64,000 nt of DNA from Chitinophaga sp. S165 (GCF_003182155.1 NZ_QGTG01000013.1:1-64000), one strand, 5' to 3'; shown: positions 26,058 through 35,364, counted from the first letter of the stretch. The notes: generated from the letters alone by a model not told the origin. Program-made: numbers and translations.

Positions 26058-26407
26058 GTAAGAAGAGCGGCATTCGTCTTGTAACCTGTTAATCGCTCCT
26101 TCTTACAACATCGATAAACTGAAAGGGTTTATTTCGAACATCAACAATTCAGCGGTAAGAGACGGGATAGCTCCGTACTAGGGTCAGCAAGGCCAACGAA
26201 TTTTTTTGACCTCGCAGTAAGGGCTTTGTTTTTCCCGTCTTAAGCCGCGCCAATAATATTCCCGCTTCCCTGAAGTATATACCTTATGCCAGAGGCCCAA
26301 AAGGGGCCTCGGTAAGGTATTCTTAAAAAAGAAGCCGTAAAAGATCTTTATAGTTTTTTATCAACCAGAATTAATATCGCGGTCGTCCCCTTTTAAGGGG
26401 ACGTTTT
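26058..26407 (+). ncRNA. Candidate structured RNA in the gene-poor kilobase
   Basis: Four strong hairpins follow one another without an ORF. The first is GTAAGAAG plus AGCG with CGCT plus CTTCTTAC (26058-26069 and 26093-26105, one bulge). The second is a long imperfect hairpin closed by AGACGGGA/TCCCGTCT (26160-26167 and 26233-26240), with inner pairings TACT/AGTA and GGTCA/TGACC. The third is ATACCTTA plus GAGGCCC with GGGCCTC plus TAAGGTAT (26279-26320). The last is an intrinsic terminator at 26384-26407. No tmRNA, RNase P, SRP or riboswitch signature was recognised. The strand is assigned from the terminator. No clear promoter box was found at the left end. Confidence 0.42.
26384..26407 (+). 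terminator. Terminator in the 25.7-26.7 kb region
   Basis: CGTCCCC (26384-26390) pairs with GGGGACG (26397-26403), loop TTTTAA, then TTTT. The nearest upstream gene ends at 25701, almost 700 bases away. Confidence 0.8.
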
Positions 26408-26444
26408 AAAACCTGATTGTCGGCCATTATTTCAACCTTATAAG

Positions 26445-26603
26445 ATGGCTAATGCACCAAAATTGATCAAGCGGATTTTAGGACCATCCAGAAAGAAAAG
26501 CGAAGAAGATCTTAGTGAAGCAAGATCCCTGATCATTCTACATTGCATGCCGGAAACCAGGGGGGAGAAACCGAAAGAAGGAAGGAGGGGTACAACAATT
26601 TAA
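26445..26603 (+). CDS. Possible small basic protein of 52 residues
   Basis: An ATG-initiated frame of 52 codons, rich in Lys, Arg and Glu (RILGPSRKKSEEDL, then ETRGEKPKEGRRG). I do not recognise it. It sits between a terminator and the promoter of the HD gene, and no promoter or ribosome-binding site was seen. It could be a chance frame. Confidence 0.25.
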   Translation: MANAPKLIKRILGPSRKKSEEDLSEARSLIILHCMPETRGEKPKEGRRGTTI

Positions 26604-26682
26604 AATCTAAACCAGTTTATGCTATGAGCCTCCTTATCAGTTTCTCCTTTTCTTCGTTTTTCCTGTTATTGTAACCCCACTA

Positions 26683-26712
26683 TTGCTGCAGCCATAAGAA
26701 ATGATATATTTG
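26683..26712 (+). promoter_or_regulatory. Promoter of the HD-domain gene
   Basis: TTG (26683-26685), exactly 19 bases, then TATATTTG (26705-26712). The expected start of transcription falls at or next to the ATG at 26719, which points to a leaderless or nearly leaderless mRNA. Confidence 0.75.
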
Positions 26713-26718
26713 GCCCTT

Positions 26719-27387
26719 ATGAGCCAATACAATGTTGACGCACAACAACTGATCCGACAAACCGAATTATTTGTAAAAAAGGAGCTGGCAAATGCCGAAG
26801 GCGGACATGACTGGTGGCATATTTACCGTGTGTGGAAGCTGGCTAAGAAGATCGCCGCCGGAGAACAGGTAAACTTGCTGGTGGTGGAACTCGGCGCCTT
26901 GCTACATGATATCGCCGATTCCAAATTTCACGACGGCGATGAAAATGTTGGTCCGCAAAAAGCCCGTACCTATCTTGAATCGGCTAGTGTACCGGAAGAT
27001 GTCATCCGGCAGGTGGTAAATATTATCGAACATATTTCTTTTAAGGGAGGACATAATGTAGGTGCATTCTACTCGCCCGAACTGGGAGTAGTGCAGGATG
27101 CCGACCGTCTTGATGCGCTTGGAGCTATCGGTATTGCCCGTACGTTTAATTATGGCGGCTTTAAGAACAGGGCTATTTATGACCCGGGGATTGCACCCAA
27201 CCTGCATATGACTAAGGAACAGTATAAGAATAGTACAGCCCCTTCAGTCAATCACTTTTACGAGAAATTGTTATTACTGAAAGACAAAATGAATACAGAA
27301 ACTGGCCGTAAAATGGCAATGGAGAGACATTCCTTTATGGAGACCTTCCTGGAGAAGTTTTATAAGGAGTGGGAGGGGGAAAGCTGA
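26719..27387 (+). CDS. HD-domain phosphohydrolase
   Basis: The 222-residue protein has the metal-binding HD-domain pattern: His in GGHDWWHIYRVW, the paired HD in LLHDIADSKF, a later His in IIEHISFKGG and Asp in VVQDADRLDALGAIG. This matches the YedJ/YpgQ-like group of uncharacterised nucleotide or phosphate-ester hydrolases; the substrate is unknown. The start at 26719 fits the promoter. An ATG at 26701 lies upstream of the -7 box and cannot be used from it. The gene converges on a thioesterase gene. Confidence 0.88.
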   Translation: MSQYNVDAQQLIRQTELFVKKELANAEGGHDWWHIYRVWKLAKKIAAGEQVNLLVVELGALLHDIADSKFHDGDENVGPQKARTYLESASVPEDVIRQVVNIIEHISFKGGHNVGAFYSPELGVVQDADRLDALGAIGIARTFNYGGFKNRAIYDPGIAPNLHMTKEQYKNSTAPSVNHFYEKLLLLKDKMNTETGRKMAMERHSFMETFLEKFYKEWEGES

Positions 27388-27398
27388 CTGGAAAAACT

Positions 27399-27428
27399 TT
27401 CCCCGGACATACAGGATCGCCCGGGGAG
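27399..27428. terminator. Hairpin between convergent HD and thioesterase genes
   Basis: TCCCCGG (27400-27406) pairs with CCGGGGA (27421-27427) around a 14-base loop. T-tracts are short, so its efficiency as a terminator is uncertain. Confidence 0.5.
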
Positions 27429-27443
27429 AAGCAGATAAGTTTA

Positions 27444-27959
27444 TTAAATGAACAATGCTCTCAGTTCTTCCGCGTCCTGGGGTTTCATTTTACCACTCAG
27501 TATCAGGCGTAACTGACGTCTGCGCATCGCACCTTCATATAGTTGTTTTTCTTCTTCAGTATCAGGGATGATCTGAGGTACTTTTCTGGACTTCCCATTA
27601 GGATCAAGCGCCACAAACGTCATGAATGCTTCATTAGATTTATAACGGTATTGCTGTACAGGGTCTTCTCCCCATACCCGCAGATGGACTTCCATGGAAG
27701 TGGAAAAGGCCCTGCTCACTTTTGCTTCAATATGTACCACATTGCCCAGCTTGATGGGCGTTTCAAAAGAAATGTTATCTACGGATGCAGTCACCACGGG
27801 AGCACTACAATGTTTCATCGTGGCCAGCGCAGCGGCTATGTCCATCCAGTACATAAGGCGGCCACCCATTAGGTTGCCAAAAGTGTTAGTATCGTTGGGC
27901 AAAACCAGTTCCGTCATTTGGATTACGGAGTCCTGCGCACGCTTGGGCGTTAATGTCAT
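27444..27959 (-). CDS. Acyl-CoA thioesterase, hotdog fold
   Basis: A 171-residue single-hotdog thioesterase of the YciA/BFIT type, hydrolysing acyl-CoA to free acid and CoA in the cytoplasm. The catalytic region reads PNDTNTFGNLMGGRLMYWMD (the N/D-x-G-x-x-x-GG pattern), followed by the strand VDNISFETPIKLGNVV and a helical C-terminal extension. Chain-length preference cannot be deduced. It is transcribed towards the HD gene and has no operon partner. Confidence 0.9.
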   Translation of the reverse strand: MTLTPKRAQDSVIQMTELVLPNDTNTFGNLMGGRLMYWMDIAAALATMKHCSAPVVTASVDNISFETPIKLGNVVHIEAKVSRAFSTSMEVHLRVWGEDPVQQYRYKSNEAFMTFVALDPNGKSRKVPQIIPDTEEEKQLYEGAMRRRQLRLILSGKMKPQDAEELRALFI

Positions 27960-28130
27960 ATGCTGATTTGTTACGGCGCAAAATTATGAAGAAGTTTCAT
28001 GACAGGCACAAGAAATGCGAAGCTGTACCAGTATTTCATGGTATGTAAAATTATAAGAGTCGATTTTAAATCGAAGTGATTTATTATGAAACTGTTATAT
28101 GTAGAATTACAACAGAATGTGAAAATCCCT

Positions 28131-28161
28131 TTTGGAGCACTTTAAATTTGTCTTAACTTTG
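28131..28161 (+). promoter_or_regulatory. Promoter of pyrG
   Basis: TTTG (28131-28134), 19 bases, TAACTTTG (28154-28161): a full consensus match. A second -7-like TAAATTTG overlaps at 28143-28150. The predicted leader is about 90 bases. Confidence 0.78.
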
Positions 28162-28183
28162 CATGACCTTCGGAAGTTATTTT

Positions 28184-28235
28184 TACTTGACTGGTTACAC
28201 CAAAAGTCGTCCGGCGCTTCTTCTTAGGTCAAGTA
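28184..28235 (+). promoter_or_regulatory. Hairpin in the pyrG leader
   Basis: TACTTGAC (28184-28191) and GTCAAGTA (28228-28235) form a perfect 8-bp stem enclosing 36 bases with a small GC-rich inner segment. No terminator follows, so an effect on translation or stability is more likely than attenuation. Function is unknown. Confidence 0.5.
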
Positions 28236-28259
28236 TATTCTACAGAATTTTTAGATCTT

Positions 28260-29912
28260 ATGGCAAAATATATCTTCGTTACGGGAGGTGTGACTTCCTC
28301 GTTGGGTAAAGGAATTATAGCTGCTTCGCTAGCGAAATTATTGCAGGCTCGTGGCTTTAGAGTGACTATTCAGAAATTTGATCCGTATATCAATGTGGAT
28401 CCGGGAACATTAAACCCTTACGAACACGGTGAGTGCTTTGTAACTGAAGATGGCGCCGAAACAGACCTGGACCTTGGGCACTACGAACGTTTCCTGAACA
28501 CGCCTACTTCCCAGGCAAATAACGTTACTACAGGCCGTATTTATCAGACAGTTATCAATAAGGAGCGTGAAGGCGCGTACCTGGGTAAAACTGTACAGGT
28601 AGTACCGCATATTACAGACGAGATCAAACGCAGGATCCTGCTGCTGGGTAAAGATGGCAAATATGACATCGTTATTACCGAGCTGGGTGGTACTGTAGGG
28701 GATATCGAGTCCCTGCCTTACATCGAGGCGGTTCGTCAATTGCAATGGGAACTGGATGAGCAGGATTGCCTGGTAGTGCACCTGACCCTGATCCCTTACC
28801 TGCGTGCGGCGAAAGAATTGAAAACCAAGCCAACGCAGCACTCCGTGAAAATGATGAGTGAGAACGGTGTACATCCTGACGTGATCGTATGTCGTACGGA
28901 AGAGCCGATGTATAATGATCTGAAAAAGAAAATAGCGCTGTTCTGTAATGTGACTGTGGATGCAGTGATCGAGGCAACAGACATGAGCACTATCTATGAA
29001 GTGCCGTTGGAAATGCTGCGTGAGAAACTGGACGTGATCTGTATGAAGAAATTGGGCATTCCTATTGAAAGAGAGCCTGATATGACCAAATGGCGCGCGT
29101 TCCTGGACAAGCTGAAATATCCGAAATCTAAAGTTACCATCGGTCTGATCGGAAAGTATGTGGAACTGCAGGATGCTTATAAGTCTATCCTGGAGTCATT
29201 CATTCATGCCGGAGCAATGAATGAATGTAAAGTCGTTGTACAAAATATTCATTCTGAATTCCTTACTAACGAGAACGTAGCAGAAAAACTGCGTAATCTG
29301 GACGGCTTGCTGGTCGCTCCTGGTTTCGGTCATCGTGGTATCGAAGGAAAGATCGTAGCTATACAGTATGCGCGTGAGAACAACCTGCCATTCTTTGGTA
29401 TTTGTCTCGGAATGCAGATGAGCGTTGTGGAATACGCCCGTAACGTAATAGGATGGAAAGATGCACATTCTACCGAAATGAACCCTGATACGCCTCATGC
29501 AGTGATCGGGTTGATGGAAGAACAGAAAAAGATCACCGTGAAAGGTGGTACAATGCGTCTGGGCGCTTATACCTGTGAGTTAACGCCAGGTTCAAGAGCT
29601 GCCGGCATCTACGGTAGCACTACCATCAGCGAACGTCACCGCCATCGTTATGAATTTAACAGCCAGTTCCTGGCGGATTTCGAAAGGGCGGGTATGATCC
29701 CTTCCGGCCGCAATCCGGAAAGCGGACTGGTAGAAATGGTCGAATTGCCTGATCATCCTTTCTTCGTAGGCTGTCAGTTCCATCCAGAGCTGAAAAGCAC
29801 TGTGGAGGCTCCTGCACCACTGTTCGTACACTTTATTGCTGCCGCAAAACAGTACGCAGAGGACAAGACCAATAAGGCAAAAGTTGCAGAAGAAAAGATT
29901 GCCCATCAATAA
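28260..29912 (+). CDS. pyrG: CTP synthase
   Basis: PyrG converts UTP to CTP with ATP and glutamine. The 550-residue protein opens with the synthetase domain (about 1-265), whose start KYIFVTGGVTSSLGKGI is diagnostic, followed by KFDPYINVDPGTLNP and the ITELGGTVGDIE segment. The C-terminal class I glutamine amidotransferase domain has nucleophile Cys382 in FFGICLGMQ and a catalytic His-x-Glu pair in QFHPEL. A Lys-rich tail ends the protein. It has its own promoter and a leader hairpin. yidC follows after about 120 bases with its own candidate -7 boxes. Confidence 0.97.
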   Translation: MAKYIFVTGGVTSSLGKGIIAASLAKLLQARGFRVTIQKFDPYINVDPGTLNPYEHGECFVTEDGAETDLDLGHYERFLNTPTSQANNVTTGRIYQTVINKEREGAYLGKTVQVVPHITDEIKRRILLLGKDGKYDIVITELGGTVGDIESLPYIEAVRQLQWELDEQDCLVVHLTLIPYLRAAKELKTKPTQHSVKMMSENGVHPDVIVCRTEEPMYNDLKKKIALFCNVTVDAVIEATDMSTIYEVPLEMLREKLDVICMKKLGIPIEREPDMTKWRAFLDKLKYPKSKVTIGLIGKYVELQDAYKSILESFIHAGAMNECKVVVQNIHSEFLTNENVAEKLRNLDGLLVAPGFGHRGIEGKIVAIQYARENNLPFFGICLGMQMSVVEYARNVIGWKDAHSTEMNPDTPHAVIGLMEEQKKITVKGGTMRLGAYTCELTPGSRAAGIYGSTTISERHRHRYEFNSQFLADFERAGMIPSGRNPESGLVEMVELPDHPFFVGCQFHPELKSTVEAPAPLFVHFIAAAKQYAEDKTNKAKVAEEKIAHQ

Positions 29913-30029
29913 TAAATATTTATAAGTCGCAGGCTTTCAGTAGTAACGGTGAGGTATTAACTTTGTCGATTACAGCTGAAAGCTTGTTGCTTTTACTTAC
30001 CTTTGCTGCCTAAATTTTAATTGAATTTC

Positions 30030-31865
30030 ATGGACAGAAACTCAGTCATTGGCTTTGTACTACTGGGAGTGTTGTTTGTCGGTTACATTTTCTTTAACCA
30101 GAAACAACAGGTTGCTGCTAAAAGAGACAAGGACCGCCAGGATTCCATCGCTAATATCAACAAGCCGAAACCTGTTGATACCGCCACTTATACCACCGCT
30201 ACAGGTACACCTGATTCCAGCAAACTTGCCGGTGTATACGGAACCTTCGCAGGTGCTGCCAGTGGTACCCAGCAAACTGCTGTAATGGAGAATAAAGTGC
30301 TGAAAATCACTTTCTCTAACCACGGCGGACAGCCTTCACTTGTACAGTTAAAACAATTCAAAGACTTCCAGGGTAAACCGTTGATGCTGGTAAACAGTTC
30401 CTTCAACCGTATTTCCCTGCAGGTTCCTGCTAATAATACCACACTGAATACTGCAGACCTGTACTTTACCGGTGGTAATGTACAGCAGCTGGCAGATGGT
30501 AGCCAGGCTATCACTTATCGCCTGTCCACTTCCAATCCTGCACAGTACCTGGAGTACGTGTATACACTGAAACAGGATGGTTATGCAGTGGATTTCGACA
30601 TTCACGCTATCGGCCTGGAAAATGTATTGCCTTCTAACCAGAAGACCCTGACCTTACAGTGGGATTCTCAGAATGACAAACAGGAAAAGGATATGCAGAA
30701 CGAACGTCTGAACAACCAGGTGCATTACCGGGATACAGACGGGAAACATGATTATTTTACCCTCGAACGTACCAGCCACCAGAAATGGGATACAAAGCTG
30801 GAATGGTTGAGTGTGAAACAGCAGTTCTTTAACACAACCTTCATCGCCAGGAACGATGCCCGCTTCGCCGGTGCAGAGATCAATACTAAAGTACCTGAAA
30901 GCGGTAATATCGTGGGACAAACATTTGCAACCCTGGATATTCCTTACAGCCGTGCACATGACTTTACCTTCCCGATCGAGATCTACTATGGTCCTAATCA
31001 TTATAAGACCCTGAAATCCTTCGATATCGGTCTGGAAAGTATCATTCCACTGGGTTCAGGTATATTCGCTTTCGTAAAATATGTGAACAAATGGGTGATC
31101 ATCCCTGTGTTCAACTTCCTGAGCGGATTTATCGGTAACTACGGTATCATCATTATCCTGCTCACCTTGTTCATCCGCTTGCTGATAGCGCCTTTCACTT
31201 ACCAGAGCTACGTATCTCAGGCTAAGATGAAAGTGCTGAAGCCAGAGATCGATGCACTCAAAGCTAAATATGGCGATGACCAGCAGTCTTTCGGTATGGA
31301 ACAAATGAAGTTATTCAAGAGTGCCGGCGTAAACCCACTGGGTGGATGTTTACCAGCCCTGATGCAGTTACCTATCCTGGTAGCGATGTATAGCTTCTTC
31401 CCGTCCTCGATAGAGCTGAGACAGGAAAGCTTCCTTTGGGCGGCAGACCTTTCCGCTTACGATTCTATCCTCGACCTGCCGTTCACTATTCCGTTCTACG
31501 GTAACCACGTGAGCTTGTTCACTTTGTTAATGACCGCAACCAGCTTAATGCTGGCGTTCAATAACCGTGGTATGGCTGATCAGAGCAATCCGGTAATGAA
31601 ATATATGCCGTATGTATTCCCGATCATGCTGTTGGGTATATTCAACCGCCTGGCATCAGCGCTGACCTTCTATTACTTCCTGTCTAACGTGATCAGTATT
31701 GGTCTGCAGTGGGTGATACAAAAGTTCTTTGTGAACCATGATAAGATCCATGCACAGATCCAGGAGAACAAGAAGAAACCGGCCGGCAAGTCCAAATGGC
31801 AGGAAAAACTGGAAGAAATGCAGAAGCGCCAGCAGGACATGCAGCAACAACGCAAGAAGCAATAG
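30030..31865 (+). CDS. yidC: Membrane protein insertase YidC
   Basis: YidC inserts and folds inner-membrane proteins, alone or with SecYEG. From ATG 30030 it has 611 residues; a TTG three codons upstream was rejected. It has an N-terminal membrane segment (SVIGFVLLGVLFVGYIFF), a large periplasmic beta-sandwich domain (about 60-340), then the conserved core of about five membrane helices with the positively charged QAKMKVLKPEIDALKAKYG cytoplasmic loop. The basic, glutamine-rich C-terminal tail could contact ribosomes. TACCTTTG at 29998-30005 and TAACTTTG at 29958-29965 are candidate -7 boxes. Confidence 0.97.
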   Translation: MDRNSVIGFVLLGVLFVGYIFFNQKQQVAAKRDKDRQDSIANINKPKPVDTATYTTATGTPDSSKLAGVYGTFAGAASGTQQTAVMENKVLKITFSNHGGQPSLVQLKQFKDFQGKPLMLVNSSFNRISLQVPANNTTLNTADLYFTGGNVQQLADGSQAITYRLSTSNPAQYLEYVYTLKQDGYAVDFDIHAIGLENVLPSNQKTLTLQWDSQNDKQEKDMQNERLNNQVHYRDTDGKHDYFTLERTSHQKWDTKLEWLSVKQQFFNTTFIARNDARFAGAEINTKVPESGNIVGQTFATLDIPYSRAHDFTFPIEIYYGPNHYKTLKSFDIGLESIIPLGSGIFAFVKYVNKWVIIPVFNFLSGFIGNYGIIIILLTLFIRLLIAPFTYQSYVSQAKMKVLKPEIDALKAKYGDDQQSFGMEQMKLFKSAGVNPLGGCLPALMQLPILVAMYSFFPSSIELRQESFLWAADLSAYDSILDLPFTIPFYGNHVSLFTLLMTATSLMLAFNNRGMADQSNPVMKYMPYVFPIMLLGIFNRLASALTFYYFLSNVISIGLQWVIQKFFVNHDKIHAQIQENKKKPAGKSKWQEKLEEMQKRQQDMQQQRKKQ

Positions 31866-31894
31866 AATCCAATCTTTTTAATATAGAATATTAA

Positions 31895-31930
31895 CAGAAG
31901 GCTTCCCGCAAAGGAAGCCTTCTGTATTTT
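31895..31930 (+). terminator. Terminator of yidC
   Basis: CAGAAGGCTTCC (31895-31906) and GGAAGCCTTCTG (31913-31924) form a perfect 12-bp stem with loop CGCAAA, then TATTTT. Confidence 0.9.
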
Positions 31931-31957
31931 CAGGGCTCATGCACTTAATCTGACCTA

Positions 31958-32905
31958 ATGAAATACTTATTGTTTCTGGGAATAGCCGCAACTGTCTATT
32001 CTACTTCGTATGCACAGGACTATCAGCCATCAGCCAGCCGTATACACCAAACGGTGAGCTATCTGGCATCCAACAAATTAAAAGGCCGTGGTACCAATGA
32101 AAAGGGGAGTATCAAAGCCAGTAATTATATAGCAAAACAGTTTAAGAAATTAGGACTGAAGCCAGGGAATGGTAGCAGCTACTTCCAGGATTTCACCTTC
32201 GATCGTAAAGAGCATCACAATCTGGTGAGCAGGAACGTGATCGGTTTCCTGGATAATGGCGCCGCTAAAACCATCATTATTGGCGCGCATTATGACCACC
32301 TCGGCACAGCCGCATTATTTGACGGGAAGTACCCTGTGGGGCAGATCCATAACGGTGCTGACGACAATGCCTCTGGCGTAGCAGGATTACTGGAGCTGGC
32401 CCGGTACTTCATAGGAAATGAGCAAAAAGAACCATTTAATTTCTTGTTCATCTCCTTCGGAGGAGAAGAAATGGGTTTACAAGGATCAAAATACTTTACA
32501 GCCAATCCCACTATACCGTTGACCAACGTACATTTCATGCTGAATATGGACATGATAGGAAGGTATAATGAAGAACGGGGTATCGGTATAGGTGGTTATG
32601 CCACAGCACAGGAATGGCCTGCTGTATTCAAAGATGCACAGGAGCCGGGTATTCATTATTTCACAGATGGATCAGGCAAGGGTGCTTCAGATCATCATAA
32701 CTTCTTCATGAACAAGGTACCGGTGATCTTCCTGCATACCGGTCCACATGATGATTATCATAAGCCTACCGATGATATTGAAAAGCTAAAGGCGAAAGAG
32801 GAAGCACTGATCCTTAACCTCGGCATTCAACTGATCGCTAATGCAATGAAATATACAGAACTGCATTATGTAGGAGAGGAGAAGAAAGAAGGGGAAAAGA
32901 AATAA
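31958..32905 (+). CDS. Exported M28-family metallopeptidase
   Basis: The 315-residue protein has a signal peptide (about 1-19, ending TSYAQ) and an M28 aminopeptidase-type catalytic domain. The zinc ligands expected for the family are visible in order: His in IIIGAHYDHLG, bridging Asp in GADDNASGVAG, Glu pair in FGGEEMGLQGS, Asp in NMDMIGRY and a late His in HTGPHDDYHKPTDD. It probably works in the periplasm or at the surface on peptides. No PDZ or PA domain is present. A basic lysine tail ends the protein. It converges on the PBP1A gene through a shared terminator. Confidence 0.92.
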   Translation: MKYLLFLGIAATVYSTSYAQDYQPSASRIHQTVSYLASNKLKGRGTNEKGSIKASNYIAKQFKKLGLKPGNGSSYFQDFTFDRKEHHNLVSRNVIGFLDNGAAKTIIIGAHYDHLGTAALFDGKYPVGQIHNGADDNASGVAGLLELARYFIGNEQKEPFNFLFISFGGEEMGLQGSKYFTANPTIPLTNVHFMLNMDMIGRYNEERGIGIGGYATAQEWPAVFKDAQEPGIHYFTDGSGKGASDHHNFFMNKVPVIFLHTGPHDDYHKPTDDIEKLKAKEEALILNLGIQLIANAMKYTELHYVGEEKKEGEKK

Positions 32906-32925
32906 GCGAAAACCAGATATAATAT

Positions 32926-32966
32926 AAAAGAGGCGCCCGGTATCAAATCGGGCGCCTCTTTTATAT
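32926..32966. terminator. Bidirectional terminator between the M28 gene and PBP1A gene
   Basis: AAAAGAGGCGCCCG (32926-32939) pairs with CGGGCGCCTCTTTT (32949-32962), a perfect 14-bp stem with A- and T-flanks for both strands. Confidence 0.92.
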
Positions 32967-32979
32967 TATAAGTTCGTAT

Positions 32980-35364
32980 TTACTGAGGTTTGACAGGTGC
33001 CGGATATGCAGCTTTAGGCATGGTCGAAGGAAGCGGTTTATCCTTATTCGCCTCTTTCTGTTTTTCCCTTTCTCTTTCCCTGGCGGCTTTGTCAGCTTCA
33101 GGCTCGTATTCATTTACGTCCATGTATTCATCGGCCCGGCCATTACCCTGATCTTCAGATTCTGCGGCTGGTTGTTGATTAGCTTCAATGTCGCTATAAA
33201 GATCTGCTTTGAAAGATGATGGGATCGTGAAAGTTGCCTTATCATCGATCTTCAGCGTTTTATCCGCATATACTTTCTGGAAGAAGTATGCCCAGATCGG
33301 CAGACCTGTATTAGCACCCTGACCATTTGTAGTCGTACTGAAATGGAGGAAGTTGTTTTCACAACCTACCCATGCACCAGCCAGCAGCTGCGGTGTGAAG
33401 CCGAGGAACCAGCCGTCAGTGTTATCGTTGGTAGTACCTGTTTTACCTGCTACTTCACTCTGGATGCCATAACGGAAACGCAGACGCGCAGATGTACCAC
33501 CCGGACCAGTTACGCCCTGCATCATTCTAACCATCGTGTAAGATTCATTCTCACTGATCACTTCACGTTTCTCAGGTGCAAATGTTTGCAGGATGTTACC
33601 ATTCCTGTCTTCTATACGGGTAATGTAGATCGGTTTTGTAATGATACCACGGGCCGGGAACATCGTGTAGGCCTGCAGCATTTCGTATAAAGAGATTTCC
33701 GGTGTACCCAGTGAAATGGATGGATATGGAGGAATATCTGCACTGAATCCGATCTTGTTTTTCGCAAAATCAGCTACAGCCTGTGGTCCTAACTGTTTGA
33801 TCAGATAGGCCGATACCAGGTTGAGTGATTTGGCCAGTGCTCCTGCCATAGTGATGCTACCGCCTACGCTACCTTCAGAGTTGCGGCTCAGCGTCCAGTT
33901 ATATTTAGGGAATGATACCGGTTCGTTGGGCAGCATCGTGTTGGGCGACATACCATTCATGATCGCAAAGCAATACAGGAATGGTTTAAAGGTAGAACCT
34001 ACCTGCCTGCGGGTTTTGGCTACGTGGTCGTTCTTGAAATAACGGAAGTCCGGACCACCTACCCAGGCTTTGATCTCACCACTTTCAGGGTCCATCGCCA
34101 TGAAGCCTGCCTGTAAGATTGCCCTCATGTACTTGATAGAATCTATCGGTGTCATGATGGTATCCAGTTCATTCAGTTCCGGCTCAGTAAAGCTTCTCCA
34201 GGCAAACACCTTCATTTTTACAGGTGTGTTGAAGGCTTTCTTGATCTGGTCGTCACTGGCGTCTTCATCTTTCATCGCCTTGTAACGGTCAGACTCCTTC
34301 ATATAACGGTCAACGTATGTCTGCCAGTTTTTCCATACGCTGCCAGACTTAATGTTTGACTGTGCTGCAAACACTTTCTGCAGGTCTTTCAGATGATGAT
34401 CTACCGCCTCTTCTGCATACAGCTGCATGCGTGGATTGATGGTAGTATATATCTTCAGACCGTCGCGGTACAGGTTATATTCTGAACCGTCAGCTTTTTT
34501 ATGTTCTTTACACCATACTTTCAACTCGTCACGTAATACCTCTCTGAAGTAAGGAGCCAAACCCTTATTGTGATCTATCTTATTGTAGCGCAATACGATA
34601 GGTTTACTCATGGCTGCACTAGCCTCTGCTTCCGTGATAAAGTCATTCTTCGCCATCAGACCTATCACCGTGTTACGGCGATCCAACGCAGCCTTCGGGT
34701 TACGGCGTGGGTTATAAAGATTGGTACCTTTCAGCATTGCCACCAGGGTAGCTGCTTCTTCGATGGACAGGTGACCGGCATCTTTACTGAAGAAGGTACG
34801 TGCCCCGTTTTCAATTCCGTATACGTTATCACCAAATGGTACTGTATTCAGATAGAGAGTGACAATCTCCTGTTTTGTAAAATTGCGTTCCAGTCTTACG
34901 GCGATCAGCCATTCCTGCATTTTCTGGAAGCCCCTTTTTATCATATTGGAAGCACGTTGCGCACCGGTATTATCAGCCTGCAGGTTCAGCGCCAGCTGTT
35001 GGGTGATCGTACTGGAACCTCTTTTTTTACCTTGTAAGAGATAAAAAGGGATGGCAATCGTTGCATAAGGATCTATTCCTGAGTGGTCGTAGAACCTTAC
35101 ATCCTCAGTGGCCACAAGTGCATTGATAACGTTCTTGGAAATTTCGTTGTAGTCAGAGCTTGACCTGTCCACCTGGTAATATTTACCCAGGATGGTACCA
35201 TCTTCAGCAATTACTTCAGATGCAAGGGCAGCCCTCGGGTTTTCCAGGGTCTCCATAGATGGCATGCTGCCAATAATGCGGAAATTCACCAGCATGATCA
35301 ATAACAGGGACACTCCAGTTATCGATAACACTGTGATCCACAATATTTTAACCGATTTTTTCAT
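32980..35364 (-). CDS. Penicillin-binding protein 1A, bifunctional class A
   Basis: A bifunctional peptidoglycan polymerase of 794 residues, inner-membrane anchored. It has an N-terminal membrane segment (about 9-27), then the GT51 glycosyltransferase domain with ATEDVRFYDHSGID and KRGSSTITQQLALN. The transpeptidase domain follows, with active-site Ser in GSTFKPF, SLN in AKSLNLVSAY and the KTGTT motif. The C-terminus is a Pro/Lys/Glu-rich low-complexity tail. It lies downstream of the PorW-like gene on the same strand with 205 bases between, so it may have its own promoter. Confidence 0.95.
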   Translation of the reverse strand: MKKSVKILWITVLSITGVSLLLIMLVNFRIIGSMPSMETLENPRAALASEVIAEDGTILGKYYQVDRSSSDYNEISKNVINALVATEDVRFYDHSGIDPYATIAIPFYLLQGKKRGSSTITQQLALNLQADNTGAQRASNMIKRGFQKMQEWLIAVRLERNFTKQEIVTLYLNTVPFGDNVYGIENGARTFFSKDAGHLSIEEAATLVAMLKGTNLYNPRRNPKAALDRRNTVIGLMAKNDFITEAEASAAMSKPIVLRYNKIDHNKGLAPYFREVLRDELKVWCKEHKKADGSEYNLYRDGLKIYTTINPRMQLYAEEAVDHHLKDLQKVFAAQSNIKSGSVWKNWQTYVDRYMKESDRYKAMKDEDASDDQIKKAFNTPVKMKVFAWRSFTEPELNELDTIMTPIDSIKYMRAILQAGFMAMDPESGEIKAWVGGPDFRYFKNDHVAKTRRQVGSTFKPFLYCFAIMNGMSPNTMLPNEPVSFPKYNWTLSRNSEGSVGGSITMAGALAKSLNLVSAYLIKQLGPQAVADFAKNKIGFSADIPPYPSISLGTPEISLYEMLQAYTMFPARGIITKPIYITRIEDRNGNILQTFAPEKREVISENESYTMVRMMQGVTGPGGTSARLRFRYGIQSEVAGKTGTTNDNTDGWFLGFTPQLLAGAWVGCENNFLHFSTTTNGQGANTGLPIWAYFFQKVYADKTLKIDDKATFTIPSSFKADLYSDIEANQQPAAESEDQGNGRADEYMDVNEYEPEADKAAREREREKQKEANKDKPLPSTMPKAAYPAPVKPQ

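Noticed and set aside
26058..26407. RNase P RNA, tmRNA, 6S or SRP RNA
   Set aside because: The conserved RNase P core, tmRNA tRNA-like ends and SRP loop were not found here or at 13009-13368. 6S RNA cannot be ruled out without a covariance search.
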